Below, piece by piece: positions 1 through 10,889 of a stretch of DNA of 64,000 nt. The stretch is from the NCBI GenBank assembly GCA_963840565.1, contig CAWIZH010000002.1, positions 868,001-932,000 of the forward strand, read 5' to 3'. This DNA comes from VRUE01 sp963840565 (GTDB taxonomy: Bacteria; Actinomycetota; Thermoleophilia; Solirubrobacterales; 70-9). The translations under genes and the position numbers were made by a program. Under the pieces are notes generated by a model. That model saw only the letters and a program-made list of their open reading frames with translations. It was not told where the DNA came from and ran no database searches. The stretch's first letter is position 1, and each line of letters begins with the position of its first letter.

Positions 1-22
1 GACGACCAGCTTCTCGGGCGAC

Positions 23-569
23 TCAGCCAACCGGCTCTCCGTTGCGCTCGCGGCCACTCGCCGGGGCGCCGAGGACGAGCTGGCCGCCCTCGGCGGCGCT
101 CGCGTTCCACTGCCGGGCCGAGCGGTCGAGCTGCTCGACCTCGTTGCCCTTGTCGATCTGGAAGACCGGGCGCAGCTCGTCGCCAAGGTCGACGCCCCAC
201 TGGTACCAGGAGAGCTCCCAGGCGACCGTGATCCGCACCTCGTTCGGCGAGCCGGCGGCGGCCCCGACCGAGACCCAGGGCTCCCCCAGGCTGCGCATCA
301 AGCCCGGCGACGGTGCGTGCGGCTTCGCTGGCGTTGAAGCGGGAGACCGCGCGCTCCAGCCGGCTCTGCGGCGCCTCGCGCGCCTCCGGTTCGCGCTTGC
401 CGACGTTCGCCCCGGGCGCCGCCGGGTCGACCCAGCCGAGCCGCTCGGCGCGCTCGCGGCAGAGCTCGCAGACCATCCGCGGCCCCTCCTTCGGGCTCAT
501 GTAGGTCCGCGTCCGCTCCCCCGCCAGGATCGTCCGGCCGCAGATGCCACAGCTCTCGTCGGGGCTCAC
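23..569 (-). CDS. Hypothetical zinc-finger-like protein, frameshifted
   Basis: I do not recognise a named family. From a GTG at 569 the N-terminus shows two CxxC pairs (SCGIC and VCELC) about 28 residues apart, suggesting a small zinc finger. A second part rich in W and acidic residues (WELSWYQWGVDLGDELRPV) follows after a shift of reading frame near position 300. The two parts are complementary pieces of one protein of about 180 residues, so the break is probably a sequence error. It lies downstream of the EF-G-like gene's stop on the same strand. Function unknown. Confidence 0.55.
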
Positions 570-604
570 GGCCCCAACTTAGATGATCGGCCCGCCCGCC
601 CGGA

Positions 605-2673
605 TCAAGCGGCGGTGACGACCTTCTCGGCCAGGTGCGCCGGCACCTCTTCGTAGTGATCGAACTCCAGCTCGAAGTCGGCCCGGCCGCCGCTGATCGA
701 GCGCAGGTGCGGCGTGTAGTCGAGCACCTCGGCCATCGGCACCTCGGCCCTGACCTCGGTCATCGAGCCCTTCGGCTCCATCCCCAGGGGATGGCCGCGG
801 CGCGAGTTGAGGTCGCCGATCACGTCGCCGACGACATCGCCGGGGCAGCTGACGAGGAGCCGCACGATCGGCTCCAGCAGCACCGGGTCGGCCTCTTCCA
901 TCGCCTCCTTGAAGGCCATCGCGCCGGCGATCTTGAAGGCCATCTCGGAGGAGTCGACGTCGTGGTGCTTGCCGTCGACGAGCCGCACCCGCACGCCCTT
1001 GACCGGGTAGCCGGCGACGGTGCCGTGCGCCATCGCTTCTTCGACCCCCTTCTCGACCGCCGGGATGAAACCGCCGGGGATCGAGGCGCCCTTGATCTGG
1101 TTGACGAAATCGAGGCCGACGCCGTCCTCGGCCGGCTCGATCTCGATCTGGCAGTCGGCGAACTGGCCGCGCCCGCCCGACTGCTTCTTGTAGCGGGCGT
1201 GGGCGCTCGCGCGGGCTGGCGGATCGACTCCTGGTAGGGCACGCGCGGCGGGTGCAGCTCGATCTCGACCCCGAAGCGGCGCTTCATCCGGGCGACGATC
1301 ACCTCGACGTGGACCTGGGTCAGGCCGGCGATGATCTGCTCGCCCGTCTGCGGCATCGCGGTGCACGTCGAGGGTCGGGTCTTCCTCGGTGAGGCGGCGC
1401 ACCGCCGCCGCGGCCTTCTCCTCGTCGCCCTTCGACTTCGGCTCGTAGGCGAAGGCCATCACCGGGTTGGGCAGGTCGAGCGGCGCGAAGGCGACCTCCT
1501 CCGGGCCGGCGCAGAGCACGTCGCCGGCGCGGGTCTCCTTCAGCTTGGCGACCGCGCCGATGTCCCCCGCGCCGAGCTCGGCCGCCGGCATCAGCTTGCC
1601 GCCGAGCGGCTGGCCGAGCTGGCCGATCCGCTCCTTCTGCCCGCGGGTGACGTTGACGGCGTGAGAATCCGAGCCGAGCGTGCCGCGGTAGACGCGGAAG
1701 AGGTTGACCCGGCCGGTGTAGGGGTCGGCGAGGGTCTTGAAGACGTAGGCGACCAGCGGCCCCGTCCTCGTCGGGCTCGATCTCGATCGGCTCACCGCCG
1801 GGCCCGCTCGCCGCGACGGCGCCGCGCATCGCCGGCGAGGGCAGGTCCTCGACCAGCGCCTCGAGCAGGCGGCCGGTGCCGAGGTTGCGCGTCGCGACGC
1901 CGCAGGTGACGGGGAAGATCCGGCCCGCGGTGACGCCCTGCTTCAGCACCCGCACGATCTCGTCGTGGTCGATCTCCTCGCCCTCGAGGTAGCGCTCCAT
2001 CAGCTGGTCGGAGTTCTCCGCCACCTCGTCCATCAGCTTCTCGCGGTACTCCTCGGCCTGGGCGCGCTGCCCGGCCGGAATCTCCACCTCCTCGGCCGCG
2101 CCCGGCCCGGTTCCCTCGTAGGCGAACGCCTTCTGGTCGATCAGGTCGATCACCCCGCTCACCTCCCGCTCGGCGCCGATCGGGATCTCGGTGGCGACGA
2201 CGTGCGGGCCGAAGGCGGCCTTGAGCGAATCGAGGGCGCGGAAGAAGTCGGCGCGCTCGCGGTCGAGCATGTTGACGAAGACCAGCCGCGCCAAGCCCGC
2301 CGGCGTCGGCCCGCTGCCAGAGCCGCTCGGTGTGGACCTCGACTCCGGTCACACCGTTGACCACGACCACAGCCGCGTCGGCGACGCGCAGGGCGGCGAT
2401 CGCGTCGGCGACGAAGCTCGGCTCGCCCGGCGTGTCGATCAGGTTGATCTCGCGGCCGCCGTGCTCGAAGCAGGCGAGCGCCGCGTTGATCGACATCGCG
2501 CGCTCCTGCTCGTCGGGCTCGTGGTCGGAGACCGTCGTCCCCTCGGCGACCGTGCCCAGCCGGCTGACCGCGCCGGCCTCGAACAGCATCGCCTCGTGCA
2601 GGCTCGTCTTGCCACAGCCCCGGTGCCCTACCAGGGCGACATTGCGAATCCGGTCTGCGGCCCGATGCGGCAC
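605..2673 (-). CDS. EF-G-like translation GTPase (EF-G2 type), frameshifted
   Basis: Translation-factor GTPase of the EF-G superfamily. Visible in order: P-loop GHRGCGKTS, a switch I region with TVSDHEPDEQERAMSI, the DTPGEPSF G3 motif, a G4 motif reading VNMLD, then domains II-V ending in GGRADFELEFDHYEEVP. Full length would be near 690 residues. The frame breaks near 2295, 1765, 1365 and 1215; each piece resumes conserved EF-G sequence, so these look like indel errors rather than decay. It is not next to rpsL/rpsG, which fits the second EF-G-like paralog of actinobacteria rather than the main fusA. G4 lacks the usual lysine (NKxD becomes NMLD). Confidence 0.85.
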
Positions 2674-2687
2674 GCATTTGACGGTAC

Positions 2688-2715
2688 ACCCCGAGCGGCG
2701 TCGCTCAATCGGGGT
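2688..2715. terminator. Small hairpin between sigma factor and EF-G-like gene
   Basis: Arms ACCCCGA and TCGGGGT are separated by about 14 bases. It lies downstream of the sigma factor stop and just upstream of the EF-G-like start, so it may be a weak terminator of the sigma factor transcript. No T-run follows. Confidence 0.35.
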
Positions 2716-2739
2716 GAAATACGGGTCAGGCCCGCCTGC

Positions 2740-3562
2740 CTAAGCGGGCTGCAGGCCGGACTTCAACCGCATCACTGCCTTGGTGTGCAGCTGCGAGACG
2801 CGCGACTCGGTGACGCCGAGCACCTCGCCGATCTCACGCAGGGTGAGGTTCTCGTAGTAGTAGAGCGCGACGACGAGCTGCTCGCGCTCGGGCAGCGAGG
2901 CGATCGCCTCGGTGAGCCGGTCCTTGACCTCGCTGCTGGCAAGCGACTCCTGCGGGTCGGCGGCGCGCGGGTCGGAGATCGTGTCGAGCAGCGAGACCTG
3001 GTCGCCGGAGGAGTCGGAGACGGTCCAGAGCTCATCGAGCGCGTAGACCGAGGAGTTGGCGATCTCCAGCAGCGAGGTCTGCAGTTCGTCCTCGCTGATC
3101 CCGAGCTTGGCCGCCAGCTCGGCCTCGCTTGGCGCTCGCTGCAGCTGGTGCTCCGAGCTCGGCCTGGGCGGCCTCGATTTCGCGCGCGCGAGAGCGGACC
3201 GAGCGCGGCACCCAGTCGAGCGAGCGCAGCTCGTCGATGATCGCGCCGCGGATGCGGGTCATCGCGAAGGTCTCGAACTTGATCCCGCGCTCGGGCTCGA
3301 AGCGCTCGATCGCGCCGATCAGGCCCATCAGGCCGTAGGAGATCAGGTCGGCATCGTCGACGTGCGAAGGCAGGCCGGCGCCGAGGCGGCCGGCGACGAA
3401 CTTGACCATCGGCGAGTAGGCGACGACCAGCCGCTCGCGCGCGCTGGCGTCGCCATCGTCCTTGTAGCGGCGCCACAGATCGCGCAGCTCCACCTCTTTT
3501 ACGCCGGTTTCCATGCCCTGTTGGCCCGATTCTATGGTCGCTGACAAGTTATTGCGGCTCAT
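2740..3562 (-). CDS. RNA polymerase sigma factor, WhiG/FliA (sigma-28) family, frameshifted
   Basis: Region 2 is clear (DLISYGLMGLIGAIERFEP, then FETFAMTRIRGAIIDELRSL) and region 4 contains a helix-turn-helix reading LREIGEVLGVTESRVSQLH. One frameshift near 3145, in region 3, separates the halves; the downstream half resumes the family sequence. Two starts are possible: ATG at 3562, whose ATGA overlaps the stop of the upstream recombinase and would couple translation, or ATG at 3514 (METGVKEVEL). Neither has a strong ribosome site. In streptomycetes whiG follows dprA, so by family and neighbourhood this is most likely the WhiG-type developmental sigma factor; no flagellar gene is in the window. 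Confidence 0.85.
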
Positions 3563-4450
3563 GCGCGCGGATGGGTGGCAGCGTACGCGTCGCGCAGGCG
3601 TGCCGCATCGACGCGAGTGTAAACCTGCGTGGTCGAGATCGATGCGTGGCCGAGCAGCTCCTGGATCACCCGCAGGTCGGCCCCGCCCTCGAGCAGGTGG
3701 GTGGCGAAGCTGTGGCGCAGCGAGTGCGGCGAGACGCCGGCGGCCAGCGCCGCCTCGCGCACCCAGAGGCCGAGCCGGCGGGTGACGTCGGAGTTGGAGA
3801 GGCGGCGGCCGCTCTTGGAGAGGAAGAGCGCCTGCTCGCGCGGGTCGGCGGCGAGGGCGTGGCGGCCGCGCTCGGTGTAGCGGCTGCAGGGCCCGCTGGG
3901 CGGGCTCGCCGACCGGCAGGAGTCGCTCCTTCGAGCCCTTGCCGAGCACGCGCAGCTGCTCGGTCTCGAAGTCGAGCGCGCCGATGTCGAGGTTGACGAT
4001 CTCCTCGCAGCGCAGCCCGCAGGAGTAGGCAAGCTCGAGCATCGCCCGGTCGCGCAACTCCAGCGGCGTGCGCGCCGGAATCCCCTCGAGCAGCGAGCGC
4101 ATCTGCTCCATGCTGAGCACCTGCGGCAGCTTTTCCTCCCGCTTGGGACTGGAGACGAGGTCGGCCGGGTTCTGCCCGACCCGCTCGGTGCGGACGAGGA
4201 AGTCGAAGAGGCCGCGGATCGCCGCCAGCTTGCGCGCGACCGTGGCGGGCGCAGCGCCGTGCGAGGAAAGCCCAGCCGCGTAGCGCCGCACGTCGCGATG
4301 GCGAAGGTCGCCGGGTCCGCGCTCTCCCGCCCACTCGACGAACTGGCCGAGATCGACCGCGTAGGCCCGGCGGGTGCGCTCGGCCGCCCCGCGCCCGCTC
4401 AGGTCGCGGTCATAGGCCGTCAGCGATTCCGCCCAGGTCATGGGAGTCAA
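3559..4450 (-). CDS. Tyrosine recombinase XerC/XerD family, frameshifted
   Basis: Site-specific recombinase of about 297 residues, the usual length for the chromosome-dimer resolvases XerC/XerD. The N-terminal SAM-like core-binding domain is followed by a catalytic domain with the expected arginine (CGLRCEEIVNLD), lysine (GKGSKERLLPVG), HxxR box (HSLRHSFATHLLEGG), LGHASISTTQVYTRVD and the nucleophilic tyrosine in that last motif. One frame break lies near 3895, just after the lysine motif. Its stop overlaps the possible sigma factor start, so both are probably one transcript. Acting on dif with a partner Xer protein is inferred from the family; no dif-like site was seen here. Confidence 0.87.
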
Positions 4451-4477
4451 GTTCGCCGCCCGGCGCGCGCGAGCCTC

Positions 4478-5517
4478 TTAGCCGATGAAGATCGGCGTTC
4501 CTACTTCAACCTGGGGGTACAGTTCGATCACGTCGGGGATCGACATCCGCACGCAGCCGTGCGAGGCGGCGGAGCCGAGCGATTCGGTCTCTTCGGTGCC
4601 GTGGATCCCGGCGCCTTCGAAGATCGCCATCCAGCGCGCCTTGATCGGGTCCGCGGGGCCCGGGGGGAATGACCTGGCCGGCGAGGTCCCCGGCCCAGGC
4701 GGAGTCGGGAACGTGCCAGGAGGGATTTTCCTGCTTTTCCTCGATGTGGTAGAGCCCTTCCGGGGTTTCAAGCCCTTCCTGGCCGACCGCGACGGTGTAC
4801 GTTTTCGCCAGCTTCAGGTCCTTCCAGAGGCGCAGGGTGAAGGTGCGAGCGGTCGAGGGTCAGGTAGGACGGGTAGGCGGAGGCGACTTCCTTCGTCGTC
4901 ACTTCCGGCTCCGTCGAATGGGTGCGCGCCGCGATCGTGTGATCGGCGTCGGCGTTAAGCACCGCCGCCTCGAGCTGGCGGGTGAGCAGCTTGTCGCGCA
5001 GCTTGCGGCCGTTCTTTGCCGCCACGACTTCGAGCGAGTCGGCGGTCGGTTCGATCGTCGCGTCCTGCGGCTTCGCGGTCGACCTCGTGAGCAACGCGGC
5101 GCACGAAGCGATTGATCGCCGGCTGCGAGTAGCTGACGTCGGCGGCCACCTGCTTGTCGAGGCTGCCGCCGGTGACGTAGCGGACCAGGCGCGTGGGAAG
5201 GCCGCCGTCGCGGCTTTCGGCGAGCGCCTTTTCGACCGCGGCGTCGATTTCGGCGTGCACCTTGAGGCTCTTGCCGTGCAGCTCCCAGCTCTGACCGTCA
5301 TAGCCGACGCGCAGCGAGTGGCGCAGCGGCCCGAGCAGCTGGCGGCGCACCGCCTGCTTCGCTTCGGCTTCATCCATGCCGCCGACATCGACGCCGCCGA
5401 CCGTTACGCCGTCGGCGATCTTGTCCTTCTGCGAGCTGTCGTAGGCGAAGGCCCGAGCGCGAACAGAACCAGGATTGCCACGCCGGCAGCGATCGCGATT
5501 TGAGTCTTGCGCCCCAT
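4478..5517 (-). CDS. L,D-transpeptidase (YkuD) with peptidoglycan-binding domain, frameshifted
   Basis: Cell-wall enzyme that makes 3-3 cross-links in peptidoglycan. An N-terminal membrane or signal segment (IAIAAGVAILVLFAL) is followed by a peptidoglycan-binding-type region with GVTVGGVDVGGMDEAEAK, and a C-terminal YkuD domain with HGTEETESLGSAASHGCVRM, where H and C are the catalytic residues. It ends in VEVGTPIFIG as YkuD proteins do. The frame breaks near 5450, 5080, 4850 and 4665, all inside otherwise conserved sequence. Expected location is the outer face of the membrane. It is divergent from the folate cyclo-ligase gene downstream. Confidence 0.85.
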
Positions 5518-5663
5518 CACCTTTTCCCAGAACCGATCATCGGCTGAACCGCAAATTGACCTGCGAAGAGTTTATGCATATGGATCATTCGGCTAAATCA
5601 GCGTCCTTCCCTGCAAATCCGCATTCGGCAGGGTGACGGCCGGGGCGGATATCTTTCTGCCGC

Positions 5664-6377
5664 GTGCGCTCCAAGGACGATGTCCGCAAGGAGGTCTGGA
5701 AGGCGATGGACCGCGAGGGCGTGTCGCGCTTCCCCGGCGCCGAGGGGCGGATCCCGAACTTCGCCGGGGCGAAGATGGCGGCCGAGAAGCTCGCCGGGCA
5801 GCGGCTCTGGAAGCGCGCCCGGGTGATCAAGGCCAACCCCGACTCGCCGCAGACCTACGCCCGCCGCATCGCCCTCGAGGAGGGCAAGGTCGTGATCATG
5901 GCGGTGCCGCGCCTGCGCGACCCGCATCCCTTCCGCGTCCTCGACCCGAAGAAGCTCTCCAAACGGGCGGTGAAAGAGGCGGCGACGATCAAGGGCGCGC
6001 TCAAACACGGCCGCGTGATCGCCCTCGACGAGCTGCCCGAGATCGACTTCGTCCTCTGCGGCTCGGTCGCGGTCAACCTCAGCGGCGCCCGGGTCGGCAA
6101 GGGCGGCGGCTACTCCGACCTCGAGTACGGCATCCTGATCGACGCCGGCAAGATCGACAGCCACACCACGGTGGCGACGACGGTGCACCCGACCCAGGTC
6201 GTGCGCAGCCACCTGATGATGACCTCGCACGACCTGCCGGTCGACGTGATCGCCACGCCGCGCGCCGTGATCGAGGTCGAGCGCCAGTACGAGCGCCCGC
6301 GCGGAATCCTCTGGGACCACCTGCAGCCGCCGCAGATCCGCGAAATACCCATACTTGAACGTATGGGCTATGCGTGA
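5664..6377 (+). CDS. 5-formyltetrahydrofolate cyclo-ligase family protein
   Basis: About 237 residues from a GTG start. It belongs to the family that converts 5-formyl-THF to 5,10-methenyl-THF with ATP. The late glycine-rich motif VGKGGGYSDLEYG corresponds to the family's G-GxGYYD signature, and the early segment SRFPGAEGRIPNFAGA resembles the longer MTHFSD-like branch rather than the short bacterial YgfA type. Frame intact. Its last codons overlap the start of the following hydrolase, so the two are probably co-transcribed. Exact substrate is uncertain because this branch is less well studied. Confidence 0.8.
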   Translation: MRSKDDVRKEVWKAMDREGVSRFPGAEGRIPNFAGAKMAAEKLAGQRLWKRARVIKANPDSPQTYARRIALEEGKVVIMAVPRLRDPHPFRVLDPKKLSKRAVKEAATIKGALKHGRVIALDELPEIDFVLCGSVAVNLSGARVGKGGGYSDLEYGILIDAGKIDSHTTVATTVHPTQVVRSHLMMTSHDLPVDVIATPRAVIEVERQYERPRGILWDHLQPPQIREIPILERMGYA

Positions 6378-7258
6378 CGACTACGGCAACCCAGATCCGG
6401 ACTGGCTGAAGCTCGACTGGCGGCCGCACCTGCACCGGGTCGAGCTGCCCGGCGGTGAGGTCAACTACGCCGAGATCGGCGAGGGCGAGCCGATCGTCTT
6501 CGTCCACGGCATCTCGGGCTCCTGGCAGAACTGGCTCGAAAACCTCCCCCACTTCGGCCGCACCCACCGGGCGATCGCCCTCGACCTGCCCGGCTTCGGC
6601 GCCAGCCCGATGCCCTCCTGGCCGATCGACATGCCCGCCTACGGCCGGCTCCTGCACGACTTCTGCGAGAAGCTGGGGGTCGGCAGCGGCGCCACCCTGG
6701 TCGGCAACTCGATGGGCGGGCTGGTCGCGGCGGAGGCGGTGCTCTCGGCGCCCGAGCCGCTTCGACCGCCTGGTCCTGGTCTCGGCGGCGGGCTTCATCA
6801 ACACCTGGCTGCCGCACCAGCGCGGCACGGCGACCTCGCACGCGTGGAAGACCTTCGGCCGCCCACTTCGGCGCCGCCGCCCGCTTCTTCGTCAGCCACC
6901 GCCGCTTCCGCTACCTGATGTTCCGCTTCTTCGTCCGCTACCCGGGCCGGCTGCGGCCAGGAGCTGCTCTGGGAGCAGATGGCCTCGGGCTGTCCTGCCC
7001 CGGGTTCGCCGACTCACTCGACGCGGTGATCGAATACGACGCCCGCGACCGCCTCGAAGAGATCAAGATCCCGACGATGATCGTCTGGGGCACCGACGAC
7101 TGGGTGATTCCCTCCGCCGCGGCGCATCAGCTACAACCGCCGCATCCCGCAGTCCCGCCTGGAGATCTTCGAGCACACCGGCCACGTGCCGCAACTGGAG
7201 CGGCCGCGCACGCTTCAACGCGCTGCTGGACGAGTTCCTCGGCCGCCTAGGCTGGTGA
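6370..7258 (+). CDS. Alpha/beta hydrolase, multiply frameshifted
   Basis: Shows the alpha/beta hydrolase fold signatures: IVFVHGISGSWQNW (oxyanion loop), the nucleophile elbow GNSMGG with the catalytic serine, a late acid in VWGTDDWVIP and the histidine in EHTGHVPQLE. About 295 residues when pieced together. The frame breaks roughly six times (near 6762, 6860, 6955, 6990, 7125 and 7205), the densest set of breaks in the window, yet every piece stays homologous. I chose ATG 6370, which overlaps the stop of the folate cyclo-ligase gene; a TTG at 6355 is also open. Substrate unknown. Confidence 0.75.
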
Positions 7259-8945
7259 CCGCGCCCTGAGACGCCGATGAGACGGTGGCTGCGTACTTGG
7301 CCATCACGCCCTTGCCGAACGGAGACGGCGGGGACTCGTACTCGGCGACCCGCTTGGCGATCTCCTCGTCGGAGAGGTCGACGTCGAGGCGGCGGCCGTC
7401 GATGTCGACCGTGATCTGGTCGCCCTCCTGGATCGCCGCGATCGGGCCGCCCTTGGCCGCCTCGGGGGAGACGTGGCCGATCATCAGGCCGCGGGTGGCG
7501 CCGGAGAAGCGGCCGTCGGTGACCATCGCCACGCTCTCCCCCAGGCCCTCGCCGACGATCGCGGCGGTGACCTGGAGCATCTCGCGCATGCCGGGGCCGC
7601 CCGACCGGGCCCTCGTTGCGGATCACGACGACGTCACCGGGGTTGATCTGCTGGTCCTTGACCGCGCGGTAGCAATCCTCTTCGGACTCGAAGACCCGGG
7701 CCGGGCCGGTCTGCTGGGTGCGCTCGGTGCCGGCGAGCTTCACCACCGCGCCCTCGGGGGCGAGGTTGCCGCCGAGGATCGCCAGGCCGCCCTTCGGCTC
7801 TTACCGGATCGCCGAGCGGCCGCACGACTTCCTGCCCGGGAGCCTCGCTCGCCTCTGCCGCGACCTCGCCGATCGTCTTGCCGGTGACCGTGATCGCGTC
7901 CTCGTGCAGGCTGCCGGCTTCGGCCAGGCGCTTGAGGATCACCGGCACGCCGCCGGCCGCGTAGAGGTCGGTGGCGACGAAGCGACCGCCCGGCTTGAGG
8001 TCGGCGAAGAGCGGCGTGGCGCGCGAGATCCGCTCGAAGTCGTCCATCGTCAGCTCGATCTCGAGCTCCTTGGCGAGCGCGATCAGGTGCAGGACGGCGT
8101 TGGTCGAGCCGCCCGAAGCGCAGACGCAGGCGATCGCGTTCTCCAGCGAGTCGCGGGTGATCACCTTGCTCGGCCTGATGTCCTCGACCAGGACGTTGAT
8201 CACCAGCTCGCCGATCCGCTCCGCCACGCTGCCCTTCTCGCCGTCTTCGGCCGGGACCATCGCCGAGCCGCCGGCGCTGACCCCGAGCGCCTCGAAGGCG
8301 CAGGCCATCGTGTTGGCGGTGAACTGACCGCCGCAGGCGCCGGCGCCGGGGCTGGCGACGCCCTCGAGCTCGTTCAGTTCCTCGTCGCTCATGTCGCCGG
8401 CGTTGTGGGCGCCCATCGCCTCGAAGATGTCGAGGATGGTCACGTCGCGGCCGTGCCAGTGGCCGGGGGCGATCGAGCCGCCGTAGAGGACGACGGAGGG
8501 GACGTCGAGGCGGGCGAGCGCCATCGCGCAGCCCGGGATCGTCTTGTCGCAGGCGCAGAGGGCGACGATCGCGTCGAACTGGTAGCCGCGCGCCATCAGC
8601 TCGATCGAGTCGGCGATCACCTCGCGGCTGACCAGCGAGGCCTTCATCCCCTGGGTGCCCATCGTGATCCCGTCCGAGATCGCGACGGTGTTGAACTCCA
8701 GCGGCGTGCCGCCCGCGGCGCGGACGCCCTCCTTGACGTGCTCGGCGAGGCCGCGCAGGTGGAAGTTGCACGAGTTCGCCTCGGCCCAGGTGTTGGCGAT
8801 GCCGATCGTCGGCCGGCTCAGCGCCTCGTCGTCGTAGCCGACGCCCTTCATGTAGGCGCGCGAGTGGGCCCGGTCGGGACCGTCGAAGACGGCGCTGGAG
8901 CGGGGACGGGGAAGGCTTGGTCTTGGTCGCGCCGTTTGAGCTCAT
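7215..8945 (-). CDS. ilvD: Dihydroxy-acid dehydratase, frameshifted
   Basis: Catalyses the dehydration step of valine, leucine and isoleucine synthesis using an iron-sulfur cluster. The three cluster cysteines are visible in NSCNFHL, CACDKTIPGC and GACGGQFTANTM, the set seen in the [2Fe-2S] actinobacterial enzymes. The C-terminal motif VTDGRFSGATRG and the ending KYAATVSSASQGAVT are typical. Start at ATG 8945 (a TTG at 8951 is less likely). The frame breaks near 8885, 7805 and 7605. As read, the C-terminus runs on to 7215, overlapping the convergent hydrolase gene by over 40 bases; an indel near 7250 may explain that. Confidence 0.92.
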
Positions 8946-8954
8946 GGCCAAAAT

Positions 8955-9760
8955 CTACTGAGGCGGTCCAGAGGTCAGGTCGAAGACGTCGACCGGGCCG
9001 GGGCCCTCGCCCAGATCTCGCGCAGGCCGGCAGCGACGGCGGCCGAGGCAATCTGGCGCGCCTTGCGCGCGGCTTCCAGCGGCGTCTCGCCAAGGGCGAG
9101 AAAGGCGGCCAGGGCCGAGGAGTGGGTGCAGCCGGAGCCGTGGGCGGCACCGCCGGGGTGCCGCTCGCCGGCGATCTCCGCCGATTCGCGACCGTCGAAG
9201 AAGAGGTCGACGACGCGCTCGCTGTGGCCGCCGGTGACGACGACGGCGTGCGGGCCCAGGGCCAGCACCTCGCGGGCCAGGTCCTCCTGCGAGTCGCGCT
9301 CCTCATCGCCGGTCAGCGCCCGCGCCTCGGGGATGTTGGGAGTGACCACGGTGGCCAGCGGCAGCAAGCGCTCGATCAGCGCCGCGCGCGCCTCCTCGTC
9401 GAGCAGCACGGCGCCGCTCTCGGCGACCATCACCGGGTCGACCACCACCGGCGCATCGCCGGTGAAGCGGAGCGCCTCGACCACCGCCTCGACCGTCTCC
9501 GCCGTGCCCAGCATCCCGACCTTGACCGCGTCGACGCCGATGTCTTCGGCGACAGCCCCGACCTGGGCGAGGATCATCTCCGGCGAGACGGCTTCGACCG
9601 CCTCGACCCCAACCGTGTTCTGCGCCGTGATCGCCGTGATCGCGGTCATCCCGTGCACGCCGCAGCGCGCGAACGCCTTCAGGTCGGCCTGAATGCCGGC
9701 GCCGCCGCCGGAGTCCGAGCCGGCGATCGAGAGGACCGTGGGGATGCGCTCCGAGCTCAC
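8955..9760 (-). CDS. thiD: Hydroxymethylpyrimidine/phosphomethylpyrimidine kinase
   Basis: Ribokinase-family kinase that phosphorylates HMP and HMP-P in thiamine synthesis. Typical motifs are VLSIAGSDSGGGAGIQADLK at the N-terminus, AITAQNTVGV, VKVGMLGTAETV, VVDPVMVAESGA and the catalytic region HGSGCTHSSALAA, where the GSGC motif includes the anion hole. Start is GTG at 9760. A single break near 9010 displaces the last 19 residues or so, which continue GEGPGPVDVFDLTSGPPQ to a TAG at 8955. No other thiamine gene and no TPP riboswitch was recognised nearby, so it may serve salvage. Confidence 0.92.
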
Positions 9761-9770
9761 GCCGCGCAGC

Positions 9771-10889
9771 CTAGACACCGGGCGCCGTAAGCAGCGTCCG
9801 TGAGTAGATGCCGACCAGCGAGCAGGAGACGTAGCCGAGTGCCTCCAGCGTGGCCAGCGCCGAGGCGGCCTCGGCACCGGAGAGATCGAGCTCGGCGGCA
9901 ATCGCGTCGCAGGTCTGCTCCCCGCGCTCGAGGGCGGCGAGCACCCCGAGCAACTCCGACTCGAGCCCGGCGCCCGCCCGCTCGGCCTTGCGCACGCCGG
10001 GGCCCAGCATCGCGTCGAGCACGTCCTGGGCATCGCGGACCAGGCAGGCGCCGCCGGCGAGCAGGTCGTTGGTGCCGGCCGAGCCGCGCGAGTTGACCGG
10101 CCCCGGCACGGCGCCGAGGTCGCGGCCGAGGTCGGCGGCGAGGTCGGCGGTGATCAGCGAGCCGGAGCGCTGGGCCGCCTCGACGACGACGGTCATCCCG
10201 GCCAGCGCCGCCATGATCCGGTTGCGGGCCGGAAAGGTCCAGCGCCAGGCGCCGGTTCCGGGCGGAAGCTCGGAGAGGACGAGCCCTACGCTCGCAGATC
10301 CGCCGCCAGAGCGAGCGGTGCGATGCGGGATAGGCGACGTCGGCGCCGCAGCCGAGGACGGCGACGGTGGTGCCGGCGTCGAGGGCGCCGCGATGGGCGC
10401 AGGCGTCGATGCCGAAGGCGAGGCCGCTGGTGACGAGCAGGCCGGCGGCGGTCAGTTCGCGGCCGAGCTCGCGCGCCACCTCGCGACCGTAGGTGCTGGC
10501 CCGCCTGGCGCCGACGATCGTCACCGTCGCCTGCGGCTCGAGCCGCTCCAGCAAGGCCGGATCGCCGCGCCCGATCAGGGCCCAGGGCGCGTCGGCGGCA
10601 TCGTGCAGCCCGACCGGGAAGCGCGGATCGTGGCGGCAGCAGGCCCAGCACTGCGCCGCCAGCAGGTCGGCGACGGAGACGGCTCTCCGGCACGGCCGCG
10701 ACCTGCGACAGCACCTGCTCCGCGATCTTCGGCGCCACCGCCGCGGCGAGGTCCTCGTTGGAGAGGCGCAGCAGTTCGGGCGAGCGCGAGCCCGGCGCTC
10801 CCGGTCGCGACCTTCTCGATGTAGGGGGCGAGGTGGGCGAGCAGGCGCGAGCGGCGCAGGCAGTCGGGGCAGGCGCTCGGCTCGCTCAT
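9771..10889 (-). CDS. dprA: DNA-processing protein DprA, frameshifted
   Basis: Rossmann-fold single-stranded-DNA binder that loads RecA during natural transformation. The core shows VTIVGARRASTYGREVARE, TSGLAFGIDACAHRGAL, AVLGCGADVAYP and VVVEAAQRSGSLITADLA, followed by GPVNSRGSAGTNDLL and a C-terminal winged-helix-like segment. The frame breaks near 10795, 10690 and 10288. Start ATG 10889 overlaps the comM stop in an ATGA, so the two are probably translated together. comM-dprA adjacency is the common bacterial arrangement and implies a shared role in DNA uptake or recombination. Confidence 0.9.

Noticed and set aside
7718..9790. Plus-strand open frame of 690 codons
   Set aside because: It is antisense to ilvD and thiD, which are clearly recognisable; the translated sequence is low-complexity (R, D, G, A-rich) with no motif. 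High GC leaves few stops on the opposite strand.
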